The position numbers and the translations under genes were made by a program. The notes beneath the pieces are model-generated. The model had not been told where the DNA came from. It was given only the letters and a program-made list of their open reading frames with translations, and made no database searches. Positions 36,440 through 44,785 of a DNA stretch of 46,369 nt are shown piece by piece (positions within the stretch are counted from its first letter, which is position 1; the number at the start of each line of letters is the position of its first letter). Location of the stretch: contig JAGYKU010000019.1 of NCBI GenBank assembly GCA_018401455.1, positions 1 to 46,369 of the forward strand, read 5' to 3'. This stretch comes from Flavobacteriales bacterium (lineage in GTDB: Bacteria; Bacteroidota; Bacteroidia; Flavobacteriales_D; Parvicellaceae).

Positions 36440-37584
36440 TTTTCCGCAACTTCCAAAATTTTGGTGCAATTTTTAATTTGTTCAATAGCAAAATCAATTT
36501 CTTCCTTTGTTGTGTATCTGCTAAACGAAAAACGTATCGCATTGCAGTATTCAGACCCTTCTAATGAAGCCAAAACATGTGACCCTTTGTTGCTTCCAGA
36601 TGAACAAGCGCTACCTCCAGAAGCGGCAACTCCGTTGATATCCAGACTGAAAAGCATCATAGCATTACTTTCGGAAAGTGGAAAACAAACATTCAAAACA
36701 GTATAAAGACTTTTATCTGCATCTTGCTCTCCATTGAACTTTATTTTAGGTTCAATTTCAATCAAACGACTTTTCATGTAGTTTTTGATGTTTTGCACAT
36801 GAGTCTGATGTTCTTCAAGATCGGTGTATGCTAATTCCATCGCTTTGGCTAAACCAATAATTCCATATAAATTTTCAGTCCCGCCTCGATGTCCTCTTTC
36901 TTGAGCACCTCCATGAATCAATTGACTCATTTTTAGTTTTTTGTTGATGTACAAAAATCCTACACCTTTTGGTCCATGAAATTTATGAGCTGCACAAGTT
37001 ATAAAGTCAATATCTATTTTTTTGAGGTCAAAATGATAATGCCCCATGGTCTGAACCGTATCCGAATGAAATAGTGCATTGTATTTTTTACAAAGAGCAT
37101 TTACTTTTTCTAGCGGTAATAAATTTCCAATTTCATTGTTGGCGTGCATTAATGAAACCAATGTTTTGACATCGTCTTTTAATAAAGATTCAAGGTGTTC
37201 TATATTGACTGAGCCTCTTTCATCTAAATGTACATAAACGATTTCTATACCTTCTTTTTCTGCAATACTTTCAGCAGTATGACCAACAGCATGATGTTCA
37301 ATAGTTGAAGTTATGATTCTTTTCACACCATGATCTCTCACACTACACCACAAAGCCATATTATCAGCTTCCGTACCTCCAGAAGTAAAAATGATTTCAC
37401 CAGGTTCAGCATTGATAAGGCTAGCGACTTTTCTACGAGACATTTCAATGGCATTTTTAGTTTTTCTACCAAAGGCATGTGAGGAAGAAGGATTGCCAAA
37501 ATGTTCTTTCATAAAAGGCTCCATCGCTTCCCAAACTTCGGGGGCCATTGGAGTTGTTGCTGCATTATCTAAATAAACTTTCAT
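36436..37584 (-). CDS. Cysteine desulfurase (NifS/IscS-type)
   Basis: This 382-residue PLP enzyme converts cysteine to alanine and a protein-bound persulfide used for Fe-S clusters and tRNA thiolation. It begins with the typical YLDNAATTPMAPEV. The PLP lysine is Lys201 in AAHKFHGPKG, and the persulfide cysteine is Cys327 in ASGGSACSSG, so this is a class I enzyme with the flexible loop. No iscU, iscA or suf genes are adjacent. An exact -7 element (37627-37634) precedes it. Confidence 0.95.
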   Translation of the reverse strand: MKVYLDNAATTPMAPEVWEAMEPFMKEHFGNPSSSHAFGRKTKNAIEMSRRKVASLINAEPGEIIFTSGGTEADNMALWCSVRDHGVKRIITSTIEHHAVGHTAESIAEKEGIEIVYVHLDERGSVNIEHLESLLKDDVKTLVSLMHANNEIGNLLPLEKVNALCKKYNALFHSDTVQTMGHYHFDLKKIDIDFITCAAHKFHGPKGVGFLYINKKLKMSQLIHGGAQERGHRGGTENLYGIIGLAKAMELAYTDLEEHQTHVQNIKNYMKSRLIEIEPKIKFNGEQDADKSLYTVLNVCFPLSESNAMMLFSLDINGVAASGGSACSSGSNKGSHVLASLEGSEYCNAIRFSFSRYTTKEEIDFAIEQIKNCTKILEVAEN

Positions 37585-37626
37585 CTTTTGGTATCAGTTT
37601 TTTAATTTCTTAAAAAGGTATTACAA

Positions 37627-37634
37627 CAAAAGTA
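37627..37634 (-). promoter_or_regulatory. -7 promoter element of the cysteine desulfurase gene
   Basis: The minus strand reads TACTTTTG, an exact TAnnTTTG match 42 nt upstream of the ATG. No clear -33 partner was found. Confidence 0.4.
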
Positions 37635-37684
37635 ATATAATTCTTAGAATTAATAATTATTGAAATTTGTTTTATGTTGAAACC

Positions 37685-39166
37685 CTAATTCGTCCAAGAT
37701 CTAATCACTTCGACAGCTTTTTCCCATTTTTGATATTTTATTTCTGAGGTTTTTTCATCTAAATTGGGTTCAAAAACTTTTTCAACTTTTCGAATGTTAT
37801 GAAGTTCCTCTTTTTTCCATATTCCTGCTCCAATTCCTGCTAAAAAAGCAACTCCAAGAGCTGTGGATTCTTTACAAATTGGTCTGTCAATTTGAATTTG
37901 AAGCATATCAGATTGAAATTGCATCAAATAATTATTCGCTGAAGCACCACCGTCAACTCTCAATATTTTCAAATCGATTTTAGAATCTTTCATCATTGCA
38001 TTCAAAACATCTTTGGTTTGGTAAGCCAGTGAATCCAATGTAGCCTTAGTTATTTCAGCAATACCTGTATCTCTTGTGAGTCCTAAAATTCCACCTCTAG
38101 CATTCATATCCCAATAAGGCGCGCCCAAACCTACAAAAGCAGGAACTACATATACTTCATTATTGGGATTTGCTTCCTTAGCTAATTTTTCGGATGCAGT
38201 CGCATTTTCAATAATTTGCAATCCATCTCTCAACCATTGTATAGCAGAACCTGCCACAAAAACACTTCCTTCCAATGCGTAAGTAACTTGATTTCCAATT
38301 TTCCAAGCAATGGTACTTAGCAAACCATTGTGGCTTTCAATTCTTTCATTTCCTGTATTCATCAACATAAAACAACCCGTTCCGTATGTGTTTTTAGCCA
38401 TTCCTTTTTCAAAACAACATTGTCCAAATAAAGCTGCTTGTTGATCTCCCGCTACTCCATTGATTGGAATGATGTGGTTTTCAATATTTACTTCTCCAAA
38501 ATAATCAGAAGAAGCTTTTACTTCTGGTAAACAGTTTTTGTTGATTCCAAAAATCTCCAATAATTCATCGTCCCATTCCAAAGTGTCGATATTAAATAGA
38601 AGCGTTCTTGATGCGTTTGAAACATCCGTAACAAAAGATTTTCTGTCGGTAAGATTCCATATTAGCCAAGAGTCGATGGTTCCAAAAAGTAATTCTCCTT
38701 TTTCAACATCTTCTTTTGCTTTGGGACAATTTTCTAGAATCCAATTCATTTTGCTTGCAGAAAAGTAGGAGTCCAATACAAGACCAGTTTTATCTAAAAT
38801 AGTCTTTGATAAGTTTTTATCAATTAAATTTTTGCAAAAGTCACTAGTCCTTGTGTCTTGCCATACTATAGCATTATAATAGGGCAGTCCATTATTTTTG
38901 TTCCAAGCAACAATAGTTTCTCTTTGGTTCGTTATACCAATTGTTTTGATACTTTTTTTATCAAAACTAAAATCTTTTAAAACCGAATTTAATGTCCTTT
39001 TTTGAGAATTAAGAATTTCCAATGGATCATGTTCAACCCATCCACTTTTAGGAAAAATTTGTTTAAATTCTTTTTGATGAATGCTAATAATATTTGAGTT
39101 TGAGTCAAAAATAATACTTCTAGAACTCGTAGTTCCTTGATCTAAACTAATAATATAATTTTCCAT
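37685..39166 (-). CDS. glpK: Glycerol kinase
   Basis: This 493-residue FGGY-family kinase makes glycerol 3-phosphate from glycerol and ATP in the cytoplasm. It starts ENYIISLDQGTTSSRSIIFD, the signature phosphate-binding loop. Further glycerol-kinase features are KSGWVEHDPLEI, TNQRET, NTYGTGCFMLMNTG, FVAGSAIQWLRDGL and LRVDGGASANNYLMQFQSD. The length is typical. No glpF, glpD or regulator is adjacent, so glycerol uptake and oxidation must be encoded elsewhere. Confidence 0.97.
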   Translation of the reverse strand: MENYIISLDQGTTSSRSIIFDSNSNIISIHQKEFKQIFPKSGWVEHDPLEILNSQKRTLNSVLKDFSFDKKSIKTIGITNQRETIVAWNKNNGLPYYNAIVWQDTRTSDFCKNLIDKNLSKTILDKTGLVLDSYFSASKMNWILENCPKAKEDVEKGELLFGTIDSWLIWNLTDRKSFVTDVSNASRTLLFNIDTLEWDDELLEIFGINKNCLPEVKASSDYFGEVNIENHIIPINGVAGDQQAALFGQCCFEKGMAKNTYGTGCFMLMNTGNERIESHNGLLSTIAWKIGNQVTYALEGSVFVAGSAIQWLRDGLQIIENATASEKLAKEANPNNEVYVVPAFVGLGAPYWDMNARGGILGLTRDTGIAEITKATLDSLAYQTKDVLNAMMKDSKIDLKILRVDGGASANNYLMQFQSDMLQIQIDRPICKESTALGVAFLAGIGAGIWKKEELHNIRKVEKVFEPNLDEKTSEIKYQKWEKAVEVIRSWTN

Positions 39167-39288
39167 TTTTTTTAATGTTAAGGCAACCTTGTGTTAATTC
39201 GTTCGTCAAAGATTGTAAGAAAACAACAATTAATATAATTTTGTTAAAGAAAAAATAACTTTAACTACTTATTTTTAGAAAGTTTATC

Positions 39289-39296
39289 TAAATTTG
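39289..39296 (+). promoter_or_regulatory. -7 element of the 1367-residue T9SS type B gene
   Basis: TAAATTTG matches TAnnTTTG exactly and lies 42 nt before the ATG at 39339. The -33 region is AT-rich without a clear TTTG. Confidence 0.4.
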
Positions 39297-39338
39297 TTGT
39301 AGCCATATTTAATAAAAATACACAGAAAAATAAAATAC

Positions 39339-42300
39339 ATGAAAAATTTAATTTTATTGTTTTCAACATTGTTTTCAATGTCAATGGTATATGGAGCTCA
39401 TATTCCAGGAGGAAATATTTCATACGAATGTATTGGCCCCAATCAATTTTTAGTAACATTAACTACTTACGAAGATATTTGTACGGGTTTTATTACACCA
39501 GGAGGCACGTTGAATATTACTGTTACCAATGATTGTGGACTACCTAATCCAATATTGCAAGTTACAAATGACGGTCAACCTGCTCCTGATATTTCTCAAG
39601 TTTGTGGAAGTGTTGTGCCTTGTCAAGGGGGTATTCCTGGAAATCAAGTTTGGACATATACTGGTGTAGTTACTTTACCAGGCGAGTGTGACGGTTGGCA
39701 TTTTGCTTATGGAATATGTTGTAGAGATGCTTCTACTAATTTAGTAGGTACAGGAAGTAATTTTTATGTTTCTGCTTCATTGTATAGTCAAACTGCACCT
39801 TGTAATAATTCTCCAACATTTCAACAACAAGCAATTCCTTACATTTGTGTAGGTCAAACATATTGTATCGGTCTTGGTATTACAGAAGTAGATGGACATA
39901 CACTTACATATACTTTAGTACCACCAGCAACAAGTGCGGTTGCTCAAGTTCCATACCAAGCAGGATACTCTGGAGCAAATCCATACCCTGGAATGGCATT
40001 AGATCCTGTTACTGGACAAATTACTGGAATAGCTGGTATAACAGGTAAATTTTCAATAGCTGTTTTGGTAAGCGAATTTGACGCTAATGGAAACTTAGTA
40101 GGAACTATTGTTCAAGATTTCTCTATAGAAGTTCTTGCATGTACTAATCAAATTGTGGATTGTGCTACAAGTGGAGTCATAGACAATATCGTAGGTGCTG
40201 TAACCCAAACTGGACCCACTACTTTAGAAATGTGTGAAGGTGTTCCTTTTTCATTCAATATGTCTTTTTCTGATCCAGATATTGGAGATTCACTTTTTAT
40301 TAATTCTAATATTGCGACAACTTTACCAGGTTCTGTAGTTACTTATTCTTATCCTAACACACCTAATGCTAATATCATCACTATGACTGTATCTTGGGTG
40401 CCACCTGTCGGTAGTGCTAATAGTAACAATATTTTTGTGGTAAATGTAAATGACAATGCATGTCCTGTTACTGGGTCTCAAACATTAGTTTACACCATGA
40501 ACGTTTTGGGTTCTACAAATGCAGGTCCCGATCAAACCATTTGTTTGGGTGATGATGCACAATTAAATGTAGCCAACGGAAATGTTTTCAACTGGACTGT
40601 TCTTTCAGGAGATCCTATACAAGTAGGAACAAATTTTTCTTGTAATCCATGTGAAAATCCGATTGCTAGTCCAAATGTAACCACTACTTACGAAGTAGTT
40701 TCTGATTTAACAGGAAGTTGTGTAAACAGAGATACAGTAACTGTAAACGTGGTTCCTGATTTTACTTTTTCATTGACTCAAAGTTCTACTACTTCATGTT
40801 TGAATAGCGACATTCAATTAGAAGCTACTCCAAATATTCCTGGAAATTATGCTTACAGTTGGACTCCTGCTACATTTTTGAATAGTACAACTATTTCAAA
40901 CCCTACTGTTACACCAACAACTCCTGGTCCGATTCAATATGATGTTCAAATAACAAGTCAGGCTGGATGCATAAGATATGGAACCCTTGATATAAATGTA
41001 GCCGCAGCTTATTCACCAGATGTAACAGTAACAACAAATCAAACTGATATTATTTGTGGAGATACCATATTTTTTCAATCAGATTTAGGAGGTGGTGTTC
41101 CTGCAACTTGTGGACCAAGCCCTAATACAGCTTGTTCGGCACCTGCTGCTACACAAACTTTAGGAACTCAAACAGGCTCTAATACTACAACATCTTGGCC
41201 AGCACCATTTGGAAATTGGTATAGAAATGCTAAGCACCAATTTCTATATACTGCTGCAGAACTCCAAGCAATGGGGTTTGTAGGAGGTAAAATTACTCAG
41301 ATAGGCTGGGAGGTTACTCAAATAAATGGAACATCAACTTATAATGGCTATACCATTAGAATGGGGTGTACAGGAATCACTGCTCTTTCAACTACTTGGG
41401 AAACAGGTTTAACTCAGGTATTCAATCCACAGAACGTCACAATAAATGTTGGTTGGAATATGATGACATTGACTACTGCATATGAATGGGATGGGATTTC
41501 AAATTTAGTTGTTGAGATTTGTTATGATAATTTAGCAACATCTTATACAAATAATTCTATTACTCCATGGACTACTACAACATTCAACTCATCATCTTTT
41601 TACTATAGTGATTCTCAAAATGCTTGTAATGCGACTACACAAGCATTTAACAGTCCTACAACAAATAGACCTGTTACAAGATTTAGAACTTGTCCTACAA
41701 TTCCAGATCCAAACAACTATACTTTTGAGTGGTTTACTACTCCTGGAAATGCAAACATGAGTAGCACATCTGCACAAAATCCTTTTGCTTTACCTCAAGT
41801 AACAACAGATTTCCAATTGGTTGTTACCGATTTAAATGGTGGATGTACTGATACTGTTAATGTTTTAATTAATGTAATGTGTGATAGTTGTCAACAAGCC
41901 ATCCCAGTTCTAACTGATGCAACATGTTTTGGAGGTAGTGATGGACAAATTGTTGCTACTCCAATAGGTCAAAACGGACCACCTTTTGATGTTTTACTTG
42001 TAAACCCAGGAAATCAAACTGTGCTTCAACAAGAAAATGGAGTGACAACAAATGCAACTTTTTCTGGATTAACAGCCGGACAGTATATAATTAGAGCTAT
42101 TGATACAACTGGTTGCTGGAATGATACTTTGGTGACAATAAACCAGCCACCAATTATGACACTAAATGTTTCTAATGATACGATAGTATGTATTGGTGGT
42201 ACTGCTGTAATGAGTGCAACCGCTACAGGAGGTAACAGTGCAAGTTATACTTATAATTGGACAGGACTTGCTGGTACAACTAGTGTGCAAAATGTCAATC

Positions 42301-43442
42301 CAAATGCCGTAACAACCTATTCTGTTCACGCCTTAGATCCTCAAGGTTGTTCTTCAGATACGTTAGATATTATTGTGAATATGTATCCACCAATTTTAAC
42401 AACAGCAGGGTTAAATGATACTGTTTGTCCAGGTTTTTCTGGAGTAGTTAGTGTAAACGCTAATGGAGGGTTTGGAGGAACTTATTATTACAATTGGTCC
42501 GACCAGAATGGAAATGCAGTTGGAGGTACTAATATCACAACAGTTACACCAACATCAAGTCCTGCTACATATTATGTAATGGTAACTGATGCTTGTGAAA
42601 CCCCTGCCAAATTAGATAGTGTAAAAGTTTTCTGGTATCCAGTACCTGCTCCAAGTCTTACTGTTGACAAAGTAGATGGCTGCTATCCAATAGAAGTTAA
42701 CTTTACCAATACAACAGACCCAACATTTGTAGATCAATGTGTATGGCAATTTGGTGATGGAAATACTTCTAATACTTGTGGTCCTCAAGTTCATACTTAT
42801 AGTGGGGTTGGAACATATGATGTTACATTGACAGTTACAAGTCCTGATGGATGTGTTGGTGATACTACTTATGTTGGTTTAATAGAAACGTATGATTATC
42901 CAGTTGCTGATTTTGGAATTTTCCCAAATCCTATCACAGTTTTACAGCCTACCACTTCAATGCATGATTCGTCTTCTAATGATGTAACTTCTTATCAATG
43001 GTACTTCGGTGAAGATGGAATATTAGGAAGTTCATTCGAACAAAATCCTACATTCACATTTCCTGATGCAGAACCAACTAATTTTCCTGTTCAATTAGTT
43101 GTTACAAACCAAAATGGATGTACTGATACAACTTACGGTAAAGTTGTAATGAATGGAGTATATAGTTTCTATGTTCCTTCTGGATTTACTCCAAACAATG
43201 ATGGAATAAATGATACATTCTTCCCTAAAGGAGAAGGAGTAGATGCCTTATCATATGATATGTTCATTTTTGATAGATGGGGGCAAATAGTTTTTCAATC
43301 TACAGAATCATTCAGTGAGTGGGATGGCACAAGAAATGGTGAACCGCTTCCAGCAGGAGTTTATGTTTGGAAGATAATCACTAAAGATATCTATACAGAT
43401 GCTAAATTTGAAAATAGAGGACATGTTACTTTGGTAAGATAA
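39339..43442 (+). CDS. Giant T9SS type B surface protein with PKD domain
   Basis: This 1367-residue protein has a signal peptide (MKNLILLFSTLFSMSMVYG) and an N-terminal domain opening with HIPGGNISYECIGPNQFLV, common in large flavobacterial surface proteins. Ig-like and SprB-like repeats follow, each with spaced cysteines. At about residues 585-790 a distinct jelly-roll-like block (WYRNAKHQFLYTAAELQAMG) is inserted into one of the Ig-like units. A PKD domain near residue 1130 (VWQFGDGNTSNT) precedes a type B sorting domain in the last about 92 residues (YVPSGFTPNNDGINDTFF; FDRWGQIVFQS; GHVTLVR). It is probably displayed on the cell surface for adhesion or motility. It has its own terminator. 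Confidence 0.9.
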   Translation: MKNLILLFSTLFSMSMVYGAHIPGGNISYECIGPNQFLVTLTTYEDICTGFITPGGTLNITVTNDCGLPNPILQVTNDGQPAPDISQVCGSVVPCQGGIPGNQVWTYTGVVTLPGECDGWHFAYGICCRDASTNLVGTGSNFYVSASLYSQTAPCNNSPTFQQQAIPYICVGQTYCIGLGITEVDGHTLTYTLVPPATSAVAQVPYQAGYSGANPYPGMALDPVTGQITGIAGITGKFSIAVLVSEFDANGNLVGTIVQDFSIEVLACTNQIVDCATSGVIDNIVGAVTQTGPTTLEMCEGVPFSFNMSFSDPDIGDSLFINSNIATTLPGSVVTYSYPNTPNANIITMTVSWVPPVGSANSNNIFVVNVNDNACPVTGSQTLVYTMNVLGSTNAGPDQTICLGDDAQLNVANGNVFNWTVLSGDPIQVGTNFSCNPCENPIASPNVTTTYEVVSDLTGSCVNRDTVTVNVVPDFTFSLTQSSTTSCLNSDIQLEATPNIPGNYAYSWTPATFLNSTTISNPTVTPTTPGPIQYDVQITSQAGCIRYGTLDINVAAAYSPDVTVTTNQTDIICGDTIFFQSDLGGGVPATCGPSPNTACSAPAATQTLGTQTGSNTTTSWPAPFGNWYRNAKHQFLYTAAELQAMGFVGGKITQIGWEVTQINGTSTYNGYTIRMGCTGITALSTTWETGLTQVFNPQNVTINVGWNMMTLTTAYEWDGISNLVVEICYDNLATSYTNNSITPWTTTTFNSSSFYYSDSQNACNATTQAFNSPTTNRPVTRFRTCPTIPDPNNYTFEWFTTPGNANMSSTSAQNPFALPQVTTDFQLVVTDLNGGCTDTVNVLINVMCDSCQQAIPVLTDATCFGGSDGQIVATPIGQNGPPFDVLLVNPGNQTVLQQENGVTTNATFSGLTAGQYIIRAIDTTGCWNDTLVTINQPPIMTLNVSNDTIVCIGGTAVMSATATGGNSASYTYNWTGLAGTTSVQNVNPNAVTTYSVHALDPQGCSSDTLDIIVNMYPPILTTAGLNDTVCPGFSGVVSVNANGGFGGTYYYNWSDQNGNAVGGTNITTVTPTSSPATYYVMVTDACETPAKLDSVKVFWYPVPAPSLTVDKVDGCYPIEVNFTNTTDPTFVDQCVWQFGDGNTSNTCGPQVHTYSGVGTYDVTLTVTSPDGCVGDTTYVGLIETYDYPVADFGIFPNPITVLQPTTSMHDSSSNDVTSYQWYFGEDGILGSSFEQNPTFTFPDAEPTNFPVQLVVTNQNGCTDTTYGKVVMNGVYSFYVPSGFTPNNDGINDTFFPKGEGVDALSYDMFIFDRWGQIVFQSTESFSEWDGTRNGEPLPAGVYVWKIITKDIYTDAKFENRGHVTLVR

Positions 43443-43460
43443 ATTCTTAAATTATATTCT

Positions 43461-43498
43461 AAAAAAAGCAATCCAAATATTGGGTTGCTTTTTTTTTG
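43461..43498 (+). terminator. Rho-independent terminator of the giant T9SS gene
   Basis: A 14-bp stem (43461-43474 with 43482-43495, one T-G wobble, GCAATCC against GGGTTGC at its core) with a 7-nt loop leads into a T run. It starts 18 nt after the stop. Confidence 0.88.
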
Positions 43499-43563
43499 GA
43501 ATGAAATATGTAAGATATTATTCAAACAAAATTGAATGCAAATTTATATAATCAAAAAAATTA

Positions 43564-43571
43564 TAACTTTG
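43564..43571 (+). promoter_or_regulatory. -7 element of the first OmpA-like gene
   Basis: TAACTTTG matches TAnnTTTG exactly, 30 nt before the ATG cluster at 43602. Because it lies inside the open frame that begins at 43532, it argues that the gene really starts at the downstream ATG cluster. Confidence 0.5.
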
Positions 43572-43601
43572 TAATGTTCATTCAATTAAAAATGACAAAG
43601 T

Positions 43602-44785
43602 ATGATGATGAAAACGATATTATTTACAAGTGTATTTGCACTTTCAGGAATTTTGCTGTTGCTCAAGATGATAAAAATCTTGTGCAAAACCCAAGTTTTG
43701 AAGCAGAAAAAGGAAAACTTAAAAAATTAGGTCAGATTTCAATTGCTACAGATTGGGACAGCCCAACTGGAATGAAAGCAGATTTGTTTGCAACAGACAA
43801 AGATCAACCTTGTTCTGCTCCAGAAAATCAATATGGAAAAGAAGATCCTTATGATGGAAAAAGATATGCTGGAATCGTAATGTATAGTTATAATAACAAA
43901 GAACCAAGAACTTATCTTCAAAATAAATTGATTGCTCCTCTTAGAAAAGATGTTGAATATTGCGTAAAATATTATGTAAGTTTATCTGATTTATCAAAAT
44001 ATGCAGTAGATAACTTTGGAGTGTATTTTTCTAAAGATGGTTTGGAAGTAGAAGGAAAATCAGATATTATTTTTGAAAGTGATAAAGACAAATTAAATAT
44101 GTCACTTAATTCCAACAATAAAATATATAATGCTAGATACAATTGGGAGCCAGTTTGTATGGTTTATACAGCTACTGGAAAAGAACAATATTTAACTATA
44201 GGTAATTTTACTAATAATAAAGATACTAAGTATGAAAAATTAAAGCCTCTTGCTAATTTTAGAGGAACTCAAGTGCCTAAAGCCTATTATTACATTGATC
44301 AAGTGGAAGTTTTTATATTAGAAGATGCAACTGAATGTGTATGTAACCAAGTAGAAAATGCTCAAGTAGAATCTGTAGTTTATCACAAAGAAACTGCCTC
44401 TTCAGAAGGATTTACTATTGACGAGCAAATTAAGTTTGCAACAGTTTATTTTGATATCAAAAGTGCTAAACTTGAGAATAATATGAAAAAAGATTTGGAT
44501 GTTATAGCTGGTTCTCTCAAAGCAAATCCAGAATACAGTATTGAACTTCATGGACACTTAGATGCTGAGGAAGGAACTCAACTTAGAAAAAATCCTGAAG
44601 ACGCTGAAGTTTTAGATTTGGATATGAAAAGAGCAGAAAGCGTAAAGGCATATTTAGTAGAAAAAGGTGTTGACGAATCTAGAATCAAAATCAAATCTTT
44701 TAAAGATAAAGAACAAGTAGGAATTGGAACTACTTCTCTTGACCATGCTAAAAACAGAAGAGTTGAATTCAAATTGGCTAAATAG
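43602..44785 (+). CDS. OmpA-family outer-membrane protein, signal peptide out of frame by one base
   Basis: The body frame has an N-terminal NLVQNPSFEAEKG carbohydrate-binding-like domain (about 200 residues), a short cysteine pair (CVCNQ) and a C-terminal OmpA/MotB-like peptidoglycan-binding domain. That domain includes ATVYFDIKSAKLENN, IELHGHLDAEEGT and HAKNRRVEFKL. It is expected to tether the outer membrane to the wall. In its own frame the N-terminus has no signal peptide. From the ATG triplet at 43602 the sequence MMMKTILFTSVFALSGI is a clean signal peptide in a frame one base off. Adding a T to the run at 43651-43654 gives SGIFAVAQDDKN and rejoins the body. It is annotated from 43602 on that basis. 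Confidence 0.8.

Noticed and set aside
39845-40048. Tyr/Trp/Ser-rich frame inside the giant T9SS gene
   Set aside because: Composition is typical of a +1-frame shadow of Thr/Gly/Val-rich repeat coding sequence.
43532-43601. Start of the OmpA-like gene at 43532
   Set aside because: A perfect -7 element lies inside this stretch and the translation has no signal peptide, so the start is placed at the ATG cluster at 43602.
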